Part shown: piece after piece, positions 8,083 to 17,068 of the stretch
How positions within the stretch are numbered: the stretch's first letter is position 1
Layout: each line of letters opens with the position of its first letter
Assembly (NCBI RefSeq): GCF_904846715.1
Contig: NZ_CAJHBU010000025.1
Coordinates: forward strand, 1 to 41,569
DNA: 41,569 nt
Direction: 5' to 3'
DNA from: Psychrobacter vallis
Lineage (GTDB): Bacteria; Pseudomonadota; Gammaproteobacteria; Pseudomonadales; Moraxellaceae
The notes under the pieces: model-generated
Seen by the model: only the letters and a program-made list of their open reading frames with translations
The model's database searches: none
Told to the model about the DNA's origin: nothing
Position numbers and translations under genes: made by a program

Positions 8083-8153
8083 AAGAGCTAGAGGCTGTTT
8101 TGCAGATTTTTATTATCGCGTAATAAATTTCTGTAAAACGGCCTCTAGCTCTT
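8083..8153. terminator. Large hairpin shared by convergent ribE and sensor kinase genes
   Basis: Arms of 24 bases (8083-8106 and 8130-8153) pair at 22 positions, the other two being wobble-compatible on one strand. The loop contains a further self-complementary stretch, TTTATTA with TAATAAA. TTTTAT follows on the plus strand. The right arm and loop encode the last 14 or so codons of the kinase, so the structure probably stops transcription from both sides. Confidence 0.7.
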
Positions 8154-11013
8154 TTATATTAATAGGTTTAGACAAAAATTCATCCATGCCTACTCGTATA
8201 CAAGCGTCGCGATCCTCTTGCGTATTGTTGGCGGTCAGAGCCACAATAGGAATATCATCACCTTGTGCTCGAATAGCTTGCGTAGCCTGTAAGCCATCCA
8301 TGACTGGCATTCGGCAATCCATCAAAATCAGGGAGATATCTTGACGCTGATTCTTCAGTTGCTCAAGGGCTTGCTGACCATCTGCTGCGGTGACACTACG
8401 ATAACCAAGTTTGCTCAGTATTTTGCAAGCTATTTTTTGGTTGGTGGGGCTGTCTTCTACCACTAAAATAAGTGGCAATAAGGTATCGCTGACTGGTTCA
8501 GCGATGTCTTTTGGTACTAATTGACCGCTGTTATTTTCTACATTGATTGGTGGGTTTATTGGCTGGTTAAGTGCTTGTCTGGCGGACAAAGTCAAGCGCA
8601 GCAACTCGGACAACAATAAGGTAGCATCCAGTGGTTTGTTCAAAAACCCCTCGTGTTTGTCTAATACGGTGGACGGAATACGGCGCTCAGGTTTCATACT
8701 AAATAATATCTTTGGTAGCCTAGGGTAGGTAAGTAGGGTATGTAATGCTTGTTGGCCATCAGTATGCCTTAATACGCTATCTGCTGTCCTTAGCTGTCTT
8801 TCTAGAGAGTGGGTGTTTGTACTTTTTTCTATTTCTTCATGAGACCTAACTGTATCATTGGTGACTGCACGATGAGAGGCAGCGGCGCTGAAGGTTTCAT
8901 AGTACTCGTAATCCAGCAGCAATATAGGGGCGAGCTTTTGCTCGGTTTGAGCCAATTGATTGGTTAACTGTTGTATGGTCGTTCGATCTACATAAGTATA
9001 AATGGTGGACGATAGGGATAAGTGCGCGCAAAGGCGTTGTAAGTTTTTAGCAACCAGCGGTTGATTGACGATGGCGATCAGGTGAATGTGCGTCAAATGT
9101 GCACTACGATGATATACCGACTGGTATTTTGGCTGGCGACAAGGGAGATACAAAGTAAAAGTACTGCCTTCACCGATAGAGCTTTGCAGTTCAATAAAAC
9201 CGCCTAATAGTTGCGCAAAGCTATTGGCATTATTTAAGCCAATACCAGTTGAAGGGGTTGTTTGAGTTGTCTTATTGATTTGGCTGGTATGTTGATCGAA
9301 GCCGGTAAGTAGCTGTCTTTGTTTATCTGCTGTTATACCGATGCCAGTGTCTTTTACGCTAAAACGCAGCCAGTGAGGTGACGACTCTTTTGCCTTGTTT
9401 TTATGTGCGTTACCAACAACAGGCAGCAAACTTTGGTTATTGATTTGGGTGATTTGCGCTTGGTTAACGCGGTCGATAGTGAGCGACACATAGCCTGAGA
9501 TGGTAAGTTTTATGGCGTTTTTTAACAAGTTTAAGAGGATTTGGCGCAAGCGAATGTCGTCTGTATCAATGCAACGCGGACAGTCTGGGGCAAAGAAGTA
9601 GCTTAAATCTAGTCCTTGTTGTCTTGCATCGTTTATGATCAAGTTACTAACATCTTGACCAAGTTTATAAATATCGACAGGCGCAATATTAAGTCGGGTT
9701 TTCCTTACTTCTATTTCCTCTATGTCTAGCTCATCATTGAGTGTCGCTAGCATACTCTGACTGGATTTAATTAACGTCTTTAATGCGTCATTCCGCTCGG
9801 CAGACAGTGTTTTAGGGTTGATCGGTTCAAGGGTGTCAATCATTGCCTCTAGTGGTACGCGCAATTGATAGCCGATGCGAGATCGAAACGTATTTAACTG
9901 ATCGAGTTTTCGCTGTAGCTGTTGGTTTTGTTGCTGCAACTGCTCGATTTGATTGATGAATTCATTGATCGGGTTAAGAAGTACGGTAAAGCCGTGAATT
10001 TGCCCATGCTCACCAAACCATGGTGTGATGTGTAGTTGATAACTATGTTGATTTGTTAATCCATAAACGGTTAGTGTGCGAGTGACGCGTAAGCTAGACA
10101 ATGTCTGTAGGATTAGCTGAGTGGGTTCGTCCTTACCAGCGATAAAATCCGTTAACTCATGGTCGTTATTATGTTGAGACGAAGAAATAAAAATGCGCTC
10201 AAAACGCCGATTAAAAAAGCTAATTTGACCATGGCGCATGATCATCAGCATTGGTAACGGCGCTTGATTCACCAAACGCTCAAGTCGATGCGTTAGGGTT
10301 TTGATACGGCGATAGTCGCTGTGCAGCTGATAGCCTGCACGGCTCAGCGCATGGCCTAAGCGTAAGAACTCAGTAGTAGAATTTTTATGTATAAAAGGCG
10401 GCGGCGTATAAGCTTCCTTTGCATGAAGGCTTAAGTTGTCGGTATAAATCAGCAGCTGTTCCCAATTGAGGCGACGATTAAGCATATAAAGTAAAGTGGC
10501 GATAAAAAACATGATCGCTGTCATCAAAGGTAGCCAATAACGATAAGATAGCCAATTAATATCGAGCGGCTTGTGGCGCAACATAAGGTAAATTTGATGA
10601 CCGCTTTTAACTCTAATAGTGCCTATTAAATGGTGATTATTGATTATATAAGTGCCACGGCTACTGTTATTAGAGTTCGGTGAGTCAATGGTAGGAAAGG
10701 TGACGGTCGCAAAGGCAGTCTCATTAGGACGAGTATGGCGATGGATATAGGTTTGTCCAGATGGCGTCATAAAGATCAGCTGATAGCTAACCTCTTTAAA
10801 TGCAGGTTTTTTTAGAATTGTTTTGATGTCACTGTTTATTAGGCTCGTCTGCTCAATAACTTCATGCTGCAATGAGCGAAAAGTATCAATACTATGATGT
10901 TCACTATGATTCTTTATTTCATAAAACAGTGTGGAATAGTACAGCGCTAACATAGCCAGCAAAGTCAATGTGTAAAATATAAGTAAGCGTTGTAAGGACT
11001 GAAACTGTTGCAT
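8113..11013 (-). CDS. Hybrid sensor histidine kinase with degenerate H-box
   Basis: A 966-residue membrane sensor of hybrid type. Membrane segments lie at about 11-31 and 158-178, enclosing a periplasmic region of about 125 residues. A PAS-like segment (about 245-355) and a short coiled coil rich in Gln follow. The H-box reads IGYQLRVPLEAM where families have SHELRTPLNAI, so the phosphoacceptor His is Tyr382. The ATPase domain looks intact, with LLNLLKNAIKLT, KDTGIGI and TGIGLNNA. Then come a degenerate receiver (ILLLDYEYYE to GFLNKPLD) and a canonical C-terminal receiver with LMDCRMPVMDG and FLSKPIN. The organisation recalls BarA/GacS, but no HPt domain is seen. It may act as an ATP-binding or receiver-based regulator rather than an autokinase. 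Confidence 0.85.
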   Translation of the reverse strand: MQQFQSLQRLLIFYTLTLLAMLALYYSTLFYEIKNHSEHHSIDTFRSLQHEVIEQTSLINSDIKTILKKPAFKEVSYQLIFMTPSGQTYIHRHTRPNETAFATVTFPTIDSPNSNNSSRGTYIINNHHLIGTIRVKSGHQIYLMLRHKPLDINWLSYRYWLPLMTAIMFFIATLLYMLNRRLNWEQLLIYTDNLSLHAKEAYTPPPFIHKNSTTEFLRLGHALSRAGYQLHSDYRRIKTLTHRLERLVNQAPLPMLMIMRHGQISFFNRRFERIFISSSQHNNDHELTDFIAGKDEPTQLILQTLSSLRVTRTLTVYGLTNQHSYQLHITPWFGEHGQIHGFTVLLNPINEFINQIEQLQQQNQQLQRKLDQLNTFRSRIGYQLRVPLEAMIDTLEPINPKTLSAERNDALKTLIKSSQSMLATLNDELDIEEIEVRKTRLNIAPVDIYKLGQDVSNLIINDARQQGLDLSYFFAPDCPRCIDTDDIRLRQILLNLLKNAIKLTISGYVSLTIDRVNQAQITQINNQSLLPVVGNAHKNKAKESSPHWLRFSVKDTGIGITADKQRQLLTGFDQHTSQINKTTQTTPSTGIGLNNANSFAQLLGGFIELQSSIGEGSTFTLYLPCRQPKYQSVYHRSAHLTHIHLIAIVNQPLVAKNLQRLCAHLSLSSTIYTYVDRTTIQQLTNQLAQTEQKLAPILLLDYEYYETFSAAASHRAVTNDTVRSHEEIEKSTNTHSLERQLRTADSVLRHTDGQQALHTLLTYPRLPKILFSMKPERRIPSTVLDKHEGFLNKPLDATLLLSELLRLTLSARQALNQPINPPINVENNSGQLVPKDIAEPVSDTLLPLILVVEDSPTNQKIACKILSKLGYRSVTAADGQQALEQLKNQRQDISLILMDCRMPVMDGLQATQAIRAQGDDIPIVALTANNTQEDRDACIRVGMDEFLSKPINIKELEAVLQKFITR

Positions 11014-11321
11014 GAAAGCTTGGCTCTATATCGGCACGAAAAAATATACGATAGTCAACGCAGTGGTAAATAGTTACGGCGTTACCCTCGCTTACTGTAC
11101 TAAAGATACAATAAGCGCGCTTGCCTTATATATGTATTTTTCATAGCAGAATATGTCACTCAATAAATCGGTGTGCTATAAAAAGACGCGTAAAAACGGT
11201 GTTACTGGCTTTTTATTATAGAGATAAAAAGGAGCATTAGTAACGCCTGATTGCTGCTGTTACAATCATGGCACAACATCGCAAACTCACCTATAATGGG
11301 CAAACCACTCATATATAATGC
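11014..11321. other. Divergent intergenic region between sensor kinase and fmt
   Basis: 308 bases between two divergent genes, expected to hold both promoters. TATAAT at 11292-11297, 24 bases before the fmt start, could be a -10 element, but the -35 match 17 bases upstream is poor. No RNA gene or repeat copy was recognised. Confidence 0.4.
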
Positions 11322-12440
11322 ATGATTATGACAACAATTGCTCCTGCTACCAATTTATCTGCTTCATCTACGACTGACGACGGCCTCTCTAGTAAGCGCT
11401 TAAGGGTGGTGTTCGCTGGCACGCCTGAGTTTGCTGCCAGTAGTCTCATCTCGCTCATTCAGCAGCAAGACGCTCTGAATATAGACATCGTTGCAGTATA
11501 TACGCAACCTGATCGTAAGGCAGGACGTGGTCAGAAATTATCAGCGTCTGCCGTCAAACAAGTGGCATTAAATCATAATATTGCCGTTGAACAACCAGCT
11601 ACCTTTAAAAAATCCAGTACAGAAGGCATGGAAGCGCGGCAAACTTTGCGTACTTATCAACCAGACGTCATGATTGTCGCCGCTTACGGGCTTATTTTGC
11701 CTATAGGTGTGTTGACCACGCCCACGCATGGCTGCCTAAATATTCATGCTTCGTTATTACCACGCTGGCGCGGTGCTGCCCCTATTCATCGCGCGTTATT
11801 GGCTGGTGATAGCGAGACAGGCATCACTATTATGCAGATGGATAAAGGCTTAGATACGGGCGATATGATCTATAAAGTCAGCGCTCCTATCGAGGCTAAT
11901 GATACCGCTGCCAGCCTACATGATAAGATGGCTGAGCTTGGCGCGACCGCCATTGTCACCGTGCTAAAAGACTTGGCACATTATCAAGTGCAGGCTGTAC
12001 CTCAAGACGACAGTCAAGCCAATTATGCCGAAAAGCTTATCAAAACCGAAGGCGAAATCGACTGGACACAATCAGCTACTGAAATTGAGCGAAAAATTCG
12101 CGGATTGACACCATGGCCAGGTGCTTATACTTTTTTGGCAGGGCAGCGCGTCAAAATTCTAGCCAGCTTGCCTATCAATACCACGCAGAAAACCAATCAG
12201 TCTGCTGGCACGGTCATCAGCGTTGGACGCAAAGCGATATTGGTGGCTTGTGGTAAAGAGGCAGATACTAAACAAGCTGATACTAAACAAGAGAGTAAAG
12301 TAGAAGGTATTGAGCCATCAGCCAGTACTTTAGCCATTACCGAATTGCAGTTTGCTGGCGGTAAGCCGATGACCGCTGAGCAAATCTGCCATGGCAACCA
12401 ATTAAATGATGGCGATCAATTCACGACCGATTCGAAATAA
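11322..12440 (+). CDS. fmt: Methionyl-tRNA formyltransferase
   Basis: Fmt formylates initiator Met-tRNA using 10-formyltetrahydrofolate. Signature segments are VVFAGTPEFAASSL (from about residue 29), the catalytic NIHASLLPRWRGAAPIHRALLAGD (about 140-163) and GLDTGDMI. The C-terminal OB-fold region contains GLTPWPGAY and ends ELQFAGGKPM. At 372 residues it exceeds the usual 315 because of a Ser/Thr-rich N-terminal extension of about 25 residues and a hydrophilic insert near residue 315 holding a DTKQ tandem repeat. ATG 11322 and ATG 11328 are both possible starts. fmt followed by rsmB is a classic pairing. Confidence 0.96.
   Translation: MIMTTIAPATNLSASSTTDDGLSSKRLRVVFAGTPEFAASSLISLIQQQDALNIDIVAVYTQPDRKAGRGQKLSASAVKQVALNHNIAVEQPATFKKSSTEGMEARQTLRTYQPDVMIVAAYGLILPIGVLTTPTHGCLNIHASLLPRWRGAAPIHRALLAGDSETGITIMQMDKGLDTGDMIYKVSAPIEANDTAASLHDKMAELGATAIVTVLKDLAHYQVQAVPQDDSQANYAEKLIKTEGEIDWTQSATEIERKIRGLTPWPGAYTFLAGQRVKILASLPINTTQKTNQSAGTVISVGRKAILVACGKEADTKQADTKQESKVEGIEPSASTLAITELQFAGGKPMTAEQICHGNQLNDGDQFTTDSK
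12261..12290 (+). repeat. Two-copy 15-base tandem repeat inside fmt
   Basis: GCAGATACTAAACAA is followed at once by GCTGATACTAAACAA, one base different, encoding ADTKQ twice. It lies in a non-conserved surface insert and keeps the frame. Confidence 0.85.
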
Positions 12441-12554
12441 CGCCCGCCAAATTCATACAGTTTCACCCTGTTTATTTTAATATTCTTAATTTGATACCAA
12501 ACAATCCAACTTTTATCAGACGCTATCAATCATACGTCAAGGAAATCCAATTTA

Positions 12555-14138
12555 ATGAGACAAACCAACACTGCGCCACGAAACAACAAGCTCAAACCAT
12601 CTAGTAACCTCATTATGAATGGCAGCGTACGTGTACGTGTCATTCGCACCTTATTGGCTATTCAAAACGGTCAGTCGCTTGCAAGCGTGCTTGATCCATT
12701 ACTAAACAGTCTGCACGATGGTGATAAAGGTTTTGCTCATGCGTTGTTATTAACGACATTGCGTCAATGGTATGCGTTAGCGCGATTGCTCGACACGTTG
12801 GCAGACAATCCTATTGATGAGATTGAGGTTCGTACCACGATTCAAGTAGGGCTAGTGCAGTTGCTGTATTTAGAAGTGGCTGATCATGCAGCGATTCATG
12901 AAACGGTTGAAGCGGCAAAAGAGATTGAATTTGCGCATGCGACGGGTTTAATCAATGCCATCTTGCGTAAAGTCGCCAAAAACCCTAGCAAATTTCGTAA
13001 GAAATGCGATAAAAAGCACAGCCTACCGAATTGGCTCGCTTATCAGCTTAAGCAAGATTGGAGTGAGCAGTACGATGAGCTGACCCAAGGCTTGCGCCAA
13101 GCTGCACCGATGTTTTTGCGAGTGAATACAGCTGTTACATCGATAGATGACTATCAAAAAGAATTATACAGTGCCGAAGTGGACGCAGACTTGGTTGAGA
13201 TAATAAGTGGCTTACAACTGGACGGTTCGTCAGATGCTGCCGCTTCTGTAACGCTATCAACCAAAGGGCTAAGGTTGCATCAGACCACCGCCGTGAATGC
13301 TTTACCGCAATTTGCCCAAGGCGCTGCTAGCGTGCAAGACATGCATGCGCAACTTGCTGCACCAATTATCCACAAAGCATTGATTGCTAGGCTAAATGCT
13401 ACAGTTACCGATCCTGATAATACTGAAGATGATAACAGTGAGATACATATTCTAGATGCTTGCGCAGCACCAGGTGGCAAGCTTGCGCATTGGTTAGAGT
13501 TGCTCAGCTCAGATGTTCAGTCGCCGTTGTTTCACGTGAAACAAGAAAATACGGAAGCGCCATCGTCTGTTTCTAAAATCAAGCTGACTGCTATCGACAA
13601 CGAAGCACCGCGTATCGAACGTATTTATGACAACTTACAGCGTTTGACCTTAACGCAGCATGATTTAGAGCAAGCTGAAAAAAATATTGCGCTAAATATT
13701 GTTTGTGCCGACGCTACCAGATGGCAGCATGGAAAAAATAAAAAAGCGGCTACCAATGAGCCCGTATTTGATGCAATATTGCTTGATTCTCCTTGTACTG
13801 CGACGGGCGTCATTCGTCGTCATCCTGATATTAGTATCTTGCGTACTGAAGAAGACGTCGAACAAACTGCATTGTTACAAGCCGATATATTGCACAATCT
13901 GTGGCCACAGCTCAAAGCGGGTGGATATCTGCTCTATGTAACATGCTCTATCCTAAAGCAAGAAAACGTCGAGCAAATGCAGGACTTTATCAGCTATCAT
14001 AATGATGCGGTCGCAATTGAATTTACCGAAGATTGTAGTTGGGGTATTGCCCAAACCATCGGTCGCCAGTGCTTGCCAATTGATAGCGAAAGCGGTGATG
14101 GTTTTTATTATGCGTTATTGCATAAAACTGCTGAATAA
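12555..14138 (+). CDS. rsmB: 16S rRNA (cytosine-967-C5)-methyltransferase RsmB
   Basis: RsmB methylates C967 of 16S rRNA using S-adenosylmethionine. The N-terminal NusB-like RNA-binding domain starts near residue 25 (VRVRVIRTLLAIQNGQSLASVL). The methyltransferase domain has the SAM motif LDACAAPGGKLAHWLEL, the catalytic LDSPCTATGVIRRHPDI and the second cysteine in YVTCSILKQENVEQM. The 527 residues exceed the usual 430 because of hydrophilic inserts, including one after motif I that contains a perfect parS sequence reading FHVK. An AAGGAA ribosome binding site precedes the start. It lies 114 bases after fmt and 41 before thrC, so all three may share a transcript. Confidence 0.96.
   Translation: MRQTNTAPRNNKLKPSSNLIMNGSVRVRVIRTLLAIQNGQSLASVLDPLLNSLHDGDKGFAHALLLTTLRQWYALARLLDTLADNPIDEIEVRTTIQVGLVQLLYLEVADHAAIHETVEAAKEIEFAHATGLINAILRKVAKNPSKFRKKCDKKHSLPNWLAYQLKQDWSEQYDELTQGLRQAAPMFLRVNTAVTSIDDYQKELYSAEVDADLVEIISGLQLDGSSDAAASVTLSTKGLRLHQTTAVNALPQFAQGAASVQDMHAQLAAPIIHKALIARLNATVTDPDNTEDDNSEIHILDACAAPGGKLAHWLELLSSDVQSPLFHVKQENTEAPSSVSKIKLTAIDNEAPRIERIYDNLQRLTLTQHDLEQAEKNIALNIVCADATRWQHGKNKKAATNEPVFDAILLDSPCTATGVIRRHPDISILRTEEDVEQTALLQADILHNLWPQLKAGGYLLYVTCSILKQENVEQMQDFISYHNDAVAIEFTEDCSWGIAQTIGRQCLPIDSESGDGFYYALLHKTAE
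13366..13374 (+). promoter_or_regulatory. DnaA-box sequence inside rsmB
   Basis: TTATCCACA occurs once within the coding sequence. A single box without neighbours may be chance, but it adds to the origin-proximal set. Confidence 0.25.
13527..13544. promoter_or_regulatory. Perfect parS site inside rsmB
   Basis: TTGTTTCACGTGAAACAA is an 18-base perfect palindrome containing the complete consensus parS TGTTTCACGTGAAACA (13528-13543). It sits in a non-conserved insert of RsmB, where codon choice is free. It is the strongest ParB-binding candidate in the window. Confidence 0.9.
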
Positions 14139-14179
14139 ACCGTTTTAACTAATCATCTCATTATAGACAGGATTATCTA

Positions 14180-15601
14180 ATGAAATATATCAGTACCCGT
14201 GGTCAGACAGCGCCGATGGATTTTAGTGATGTGCTTTTGATGGGGCTTGCACCAGACGGCGGTCTGATGTTGCCTGAGCATTATCCGCATATTGACAGTG
14301 CGGTACTTGATGAATGGCGTACGCTTAGCTATCCAAAGCTTGCCATGGCGATTATGCAGCGTTTTGCCACTGATATTCCTGCGACGGATTTACAAGATAT
14401 CATTGAGCGTACGTATACCGCTGACGTATTTGGCAGCGCGGAGATTGTTCCTTTACGCAAGCTTGAAGACAATTTATACATTTTGGGATTATCAAACGGT
14501 CCAACGCTAGCATTTAAAGACGTTGCCATGCAGTTTTTGGGCAATGCCTTTGAATATGTGCTCAAAAGAAAAGATGCGCGTATCACCATTATTGGTGCCA
14601 CCAGCGGCGACACGGGTAGTGCGGCAGAGTATGCCCTGCGTGGCAAAGAAAATGTCGAAGTCTTTATGCTGTCACCGCACGGAAAAATGAGTGAATTTCA
14701 GCGCGCGCAAATGTATAGCTTGACCGATGACAATATCCATAATATCGCGATTGATGGGATGTTTGATGATTGTCAGGATATCGTCAAAGCCTTGCAACAG
14801 GACGCTGAGTTTAAAGCAGCGTATAACTTAGGCACGGTCAACTCTATCAACTGGGGTCGCATACTGGCGCAGATTGTTTATTATTTTAAAGCGTACTTTG
14901 CTGTCACGACGAGCAATGATGAAAAAGTGAGCTTTAGCGTGCCATCAGGCAATTTCGGCAATATTTGTGCGGGTCATATCGCTCGTGAAATGGGCTTGCC
15001 AATCGAGCGTTTAATCGTTGCCACCAATGAAAACGACGTACTAAACGACTTCTTTAACCAAGGGGCGTATCAGCCACGCCCGACCGCACAAACCTACATC
15101 ACCTCAAGTCCTTCAATGGATATCTCAAAAGCCTCAAACTTCGAACGTTTTGTGTATTTATTATTAGATAAAGACACGGCTCGCGTTCACGAATTATTTG
15201 ACGGGGTAAAATCAGGCCAAGGTTTTGATTTGTCTGATGTGATGGAAGCGGTCAATACGCGTTATGGTTTTGCTGCGGGTAAATCTACCCATAGTGACCG
15301 TCTACAAACCATCAAGGCACTTTATGAGCAGCATGGTGAGCTGGTCGATCCGCATACGGCCGATGGTATCAAGGTCGCCAAAGAGCTACAGTTAGATGGT
15401 GAAGTTATCATCTGTGCAGAGACTGCATTACCTGTGAAGTTTGCTGATACTATCGTTGAAGCGATCGGCCACATAGACATTGCTCGTCCTGCCCATACAG
15501 AAGGGCTAGAAAGCTTGCCGCAACACGTGGTGATACTAGACAACAAGGCCGAGCTAGTCGCCGAGCAGATACGTCAGCATGTCACGCCAAATCCCGTTTA
15601 A
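14180..15601 (+). CDS. thrC: Threonine synthase
   Basis: ThrC converts O-phosphohomoserine to threonine using pyridoxal phosphate. The N-terminus MKYISTRGQ is typical. The cofactor lysine lies in PTLAFKDVAMQFLG (about residue 113), and GATSGDTGSAAEYAL and VPSGNFGNICAG form the phosphate-binding and fold signatures. The 473 residues fit the longer threonine synthase subfamily of many proteobacteria. An AGGA site precedes the start. No hom gene is adjacent; it stands alone after rsmB. Confidence 0.97.
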   Translation: MKYISTRGQTAPMDFSDVLLMGLAPDGGLMLPEHYPHIDSAVLDEWRTLSYPKLAMAIMQRFATDIPATDLQDIIERTYTADVFGSAEIVPLRKLEDNLYILGLSNGPTLAFKDVAMQFLGNAFEYVLKRKDARITIIGATSGDTGSAAEYALRGKENVEVFMLSPHGKMSEFQRAQMYSLTDDNIHNIAIDGMFDDCQDIVKALQQDAEFKAAYNLGTVNSINWGRILAQIVYYFKAYFAVTTSNDEKVSFSVPSGNFGNICAGHIAREMGLPIERLIVATNENDVLNDFFNQGAYQPRPTAQTYITSSPSMDISKASNFERFVYLLLDKDTARVHELFDGVKSGQGFDLSDVMEAVNTRYGFAAGKSTHSDRLQTIKALYEQHGELVDPHTADGIKVAKELQLDGEVIICAETALPVKFADTIVEAIGHIDIARPAHTEGLESLPQHVVILDNKAELVAEQIRQHVTPNPV

Positions 15602-15725
15602 ATGCTGGGTAACTAACATTCTGTTTTCATAGTAATTGAAAAGAAAAAATCCACAAAAAAGTTACAACATTGTAATAAATTGTTTATTATTGTGTTATGG
15701 TGGATATGATTGTAATATTAGAAAC

Positions 15726-15762
15726 AGCGCCAGCTTTTCACGATTGTGCTTGGCGCTTTTTT
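15726..15762 (+). terminator. Hairpin terminator between thrC and the LysM gene
   Basis: AGCGCC (15726-15731) pairs with GGCGCT (15752-15757), extended by AGC with GCT across a small bulge, then a run of T. It is 125 bases after thrC. Upstream, TTACAA (15662-15667) and TTGTAA (15670-15675) form a compact inverted repeat of unknown role. Confidence 0.65.
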
Positions 15763-15808
15763 AGACACAACACTGGCCAAAACAGCGTGACACATTGTGG
15801 ATATAATA

Positions 15809-16906
15809 ATGAAAATGAGCTTAAAAACGGCAGTAAAAGCCCTGTTAATCACAACGTTTAGCAGTGCAATGCTGATGACCACTGCCTACGCTAATAATCC
15901 GCCACCAACCATCAAAGCGGACGCCCCCAATCGTTATGTCGTCAAAAAAGGCGACACGTTGTGGGATATTTCAGGGCGCTATTTAGATAGCCCATGGCGC
16001 TGGAAAGAGATTTGGGCGACCAATAAACAAATCAAAAACCCAAATCTTATTTATCCAAATGACATTCTTATTTTATGCGTCATTCAAGGTAAAACACTCA
16101 TTGGCGTGGATACGGGCGAGGGCTGTGCTGGAGTTGAGAAACAATTAACAGGCAATGTGGTTGCCAGTACGGTCGCAGTGACCTCAACTGCCAACAGTAT
16201 TCCGCCTATTCCATGGTCAGCTATTCAACACTGGTTGGATAAGACCGTCATCGTCAATCCACAAGATTTCAACACCACGCCTTATATTTTAGCATCTAAG
16301 AACCGTAATTTGATCACTGCAGCGGGTGACAAGGTTTATGCCAAAGGCGTGCCGCTGATCGTCGGTCAGCGCTATGGTATCTACCGTGAAGGTGAGCTGT
16401 ATGTTGATCCTAAAACGCAAGAAGTTATCGGTTTAGAAGTCACACAAGTAGCGACAGGATTGGTGACTTCTACAGAAAGTAACGGTGTCACAAGCTTACA
16501 GCTCACAGACAGTTACGGTAAAGAAGTGCGCGAAGGTGATCGCGTATTCGTTGAATTGAACAACTCAATTCCACCCGTGTTTTATCCAACTCCTGCGTCT
16601 GTCAGTCGCGGTGGTTTGATTGTACGCGTGATGGACTCAATCAGCTCAGCGGCCAAACGCAGCGTGGTTGCTGTCAACCTTGGTAGCACACATGGCGCAA
16701 AACCAGGTGATGTGCTGACGGTTTACCAAAAAGGGCCATTGGTGCGTGATACCAAAGACAACGATATGCCAGTACGCTTACCAAATGAGCAAAGCGGTAT
16801 GGTCATGATCTTTAATACTTTTGATCATATTAGTTATGCTTATGTGCTAGAGTCTGAGCTGCCTATTAATGTTGGCGATCAGCTGTTACCACCGCCTTAT
16901 CTGTAA
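15809..16906 (+). CDS. LysM peptidoglycan-binding protein, secreted
   Basis: A likely envelope protein with a signal peptide (KTAVKALLITTFSSAMLMTTAYA, cleavage after AYA) and one LysM module (RYVVKKGDTLWDISGRYL to YPNDILIL) soon after the mature start. The remaining 250 or so residues have no catalytic motif I can name; they contain repeated VxxGxxY and GDxV patterns typical of small beta modules. ATG 15809 gives 365 residues; the frame is open from GTG 15797. Related LysM proteins are encoded just before dprA in Moraxellaceae and Pseudomonas, so a role in cell wall binding is inferred from family and position only. Confidence 0.85.
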   Translation: MKMSLKTAVKALLITTFSSAMLMTTAYANNPPPTIKADAPNRYVVKKGDTLWDISGRYLDSPWRWKEIWATNKQIKNPNLIYPNDILILCVIQGKTLIGVDTGEGCAGVEKQLTGNVVASTVAVTSTANSIPPIPWSAIQHWLDKTVIVNPQDFNTTPYILASKNRNLITAAGDKVYAKGVPLIVGQRYGIYREGELYVDPKTQEVIGLEVTQVATGLVTSTESNGVTSLQLTDSYGKEVREGDRVFVELNNSIPPVFYPTPASVSRGGLIVRVMDSISSAAKRSVVAVNLGSTHGAKPGDVLTVYQKGPLVRDTKDNDMPVRLPNEQSGMVMIFNTFDHISYAYVLESELPINVGDQLLPPPYL

Positions 16907-16909
16907 ATA

Positions 16910-17014
16910 ATACCAAACCCAAAAGACCTGATTAGCTGCGTCACACTCGTTTAGCTTACCATGCGTAGTACTTGCACTCGTTTTCCTTGCTACTCTAACT
17001 TTTGGGATTGGTAT
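16910..17014. repeat. Second palindromic repeat type, overlapping the dprA frame
   Basis: Arms ATACCAAACCCAAAAG (16910-16925) and CTTTTGGGATTGGTAT (16999-17014) pair at 15 of 16 positions around a 73-base interior that contains CACTCGTTT twice. The sequence is unrelated to the other repeat family. It lies between the LysM gene and the likely dprA start and has no coding role. Confidence 0.75.
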
Positions 17015-17068
17015 AAACTATCGCCGGTTCGTAAAATGAACCACGCTAAGTTCGTTTGTACGAGATAT

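Noticed and set aside
8543..8728. Plus-strand frame inside the sensor kinase gene
   Set aside because: Antisense shadow of the kinase with no start signal.
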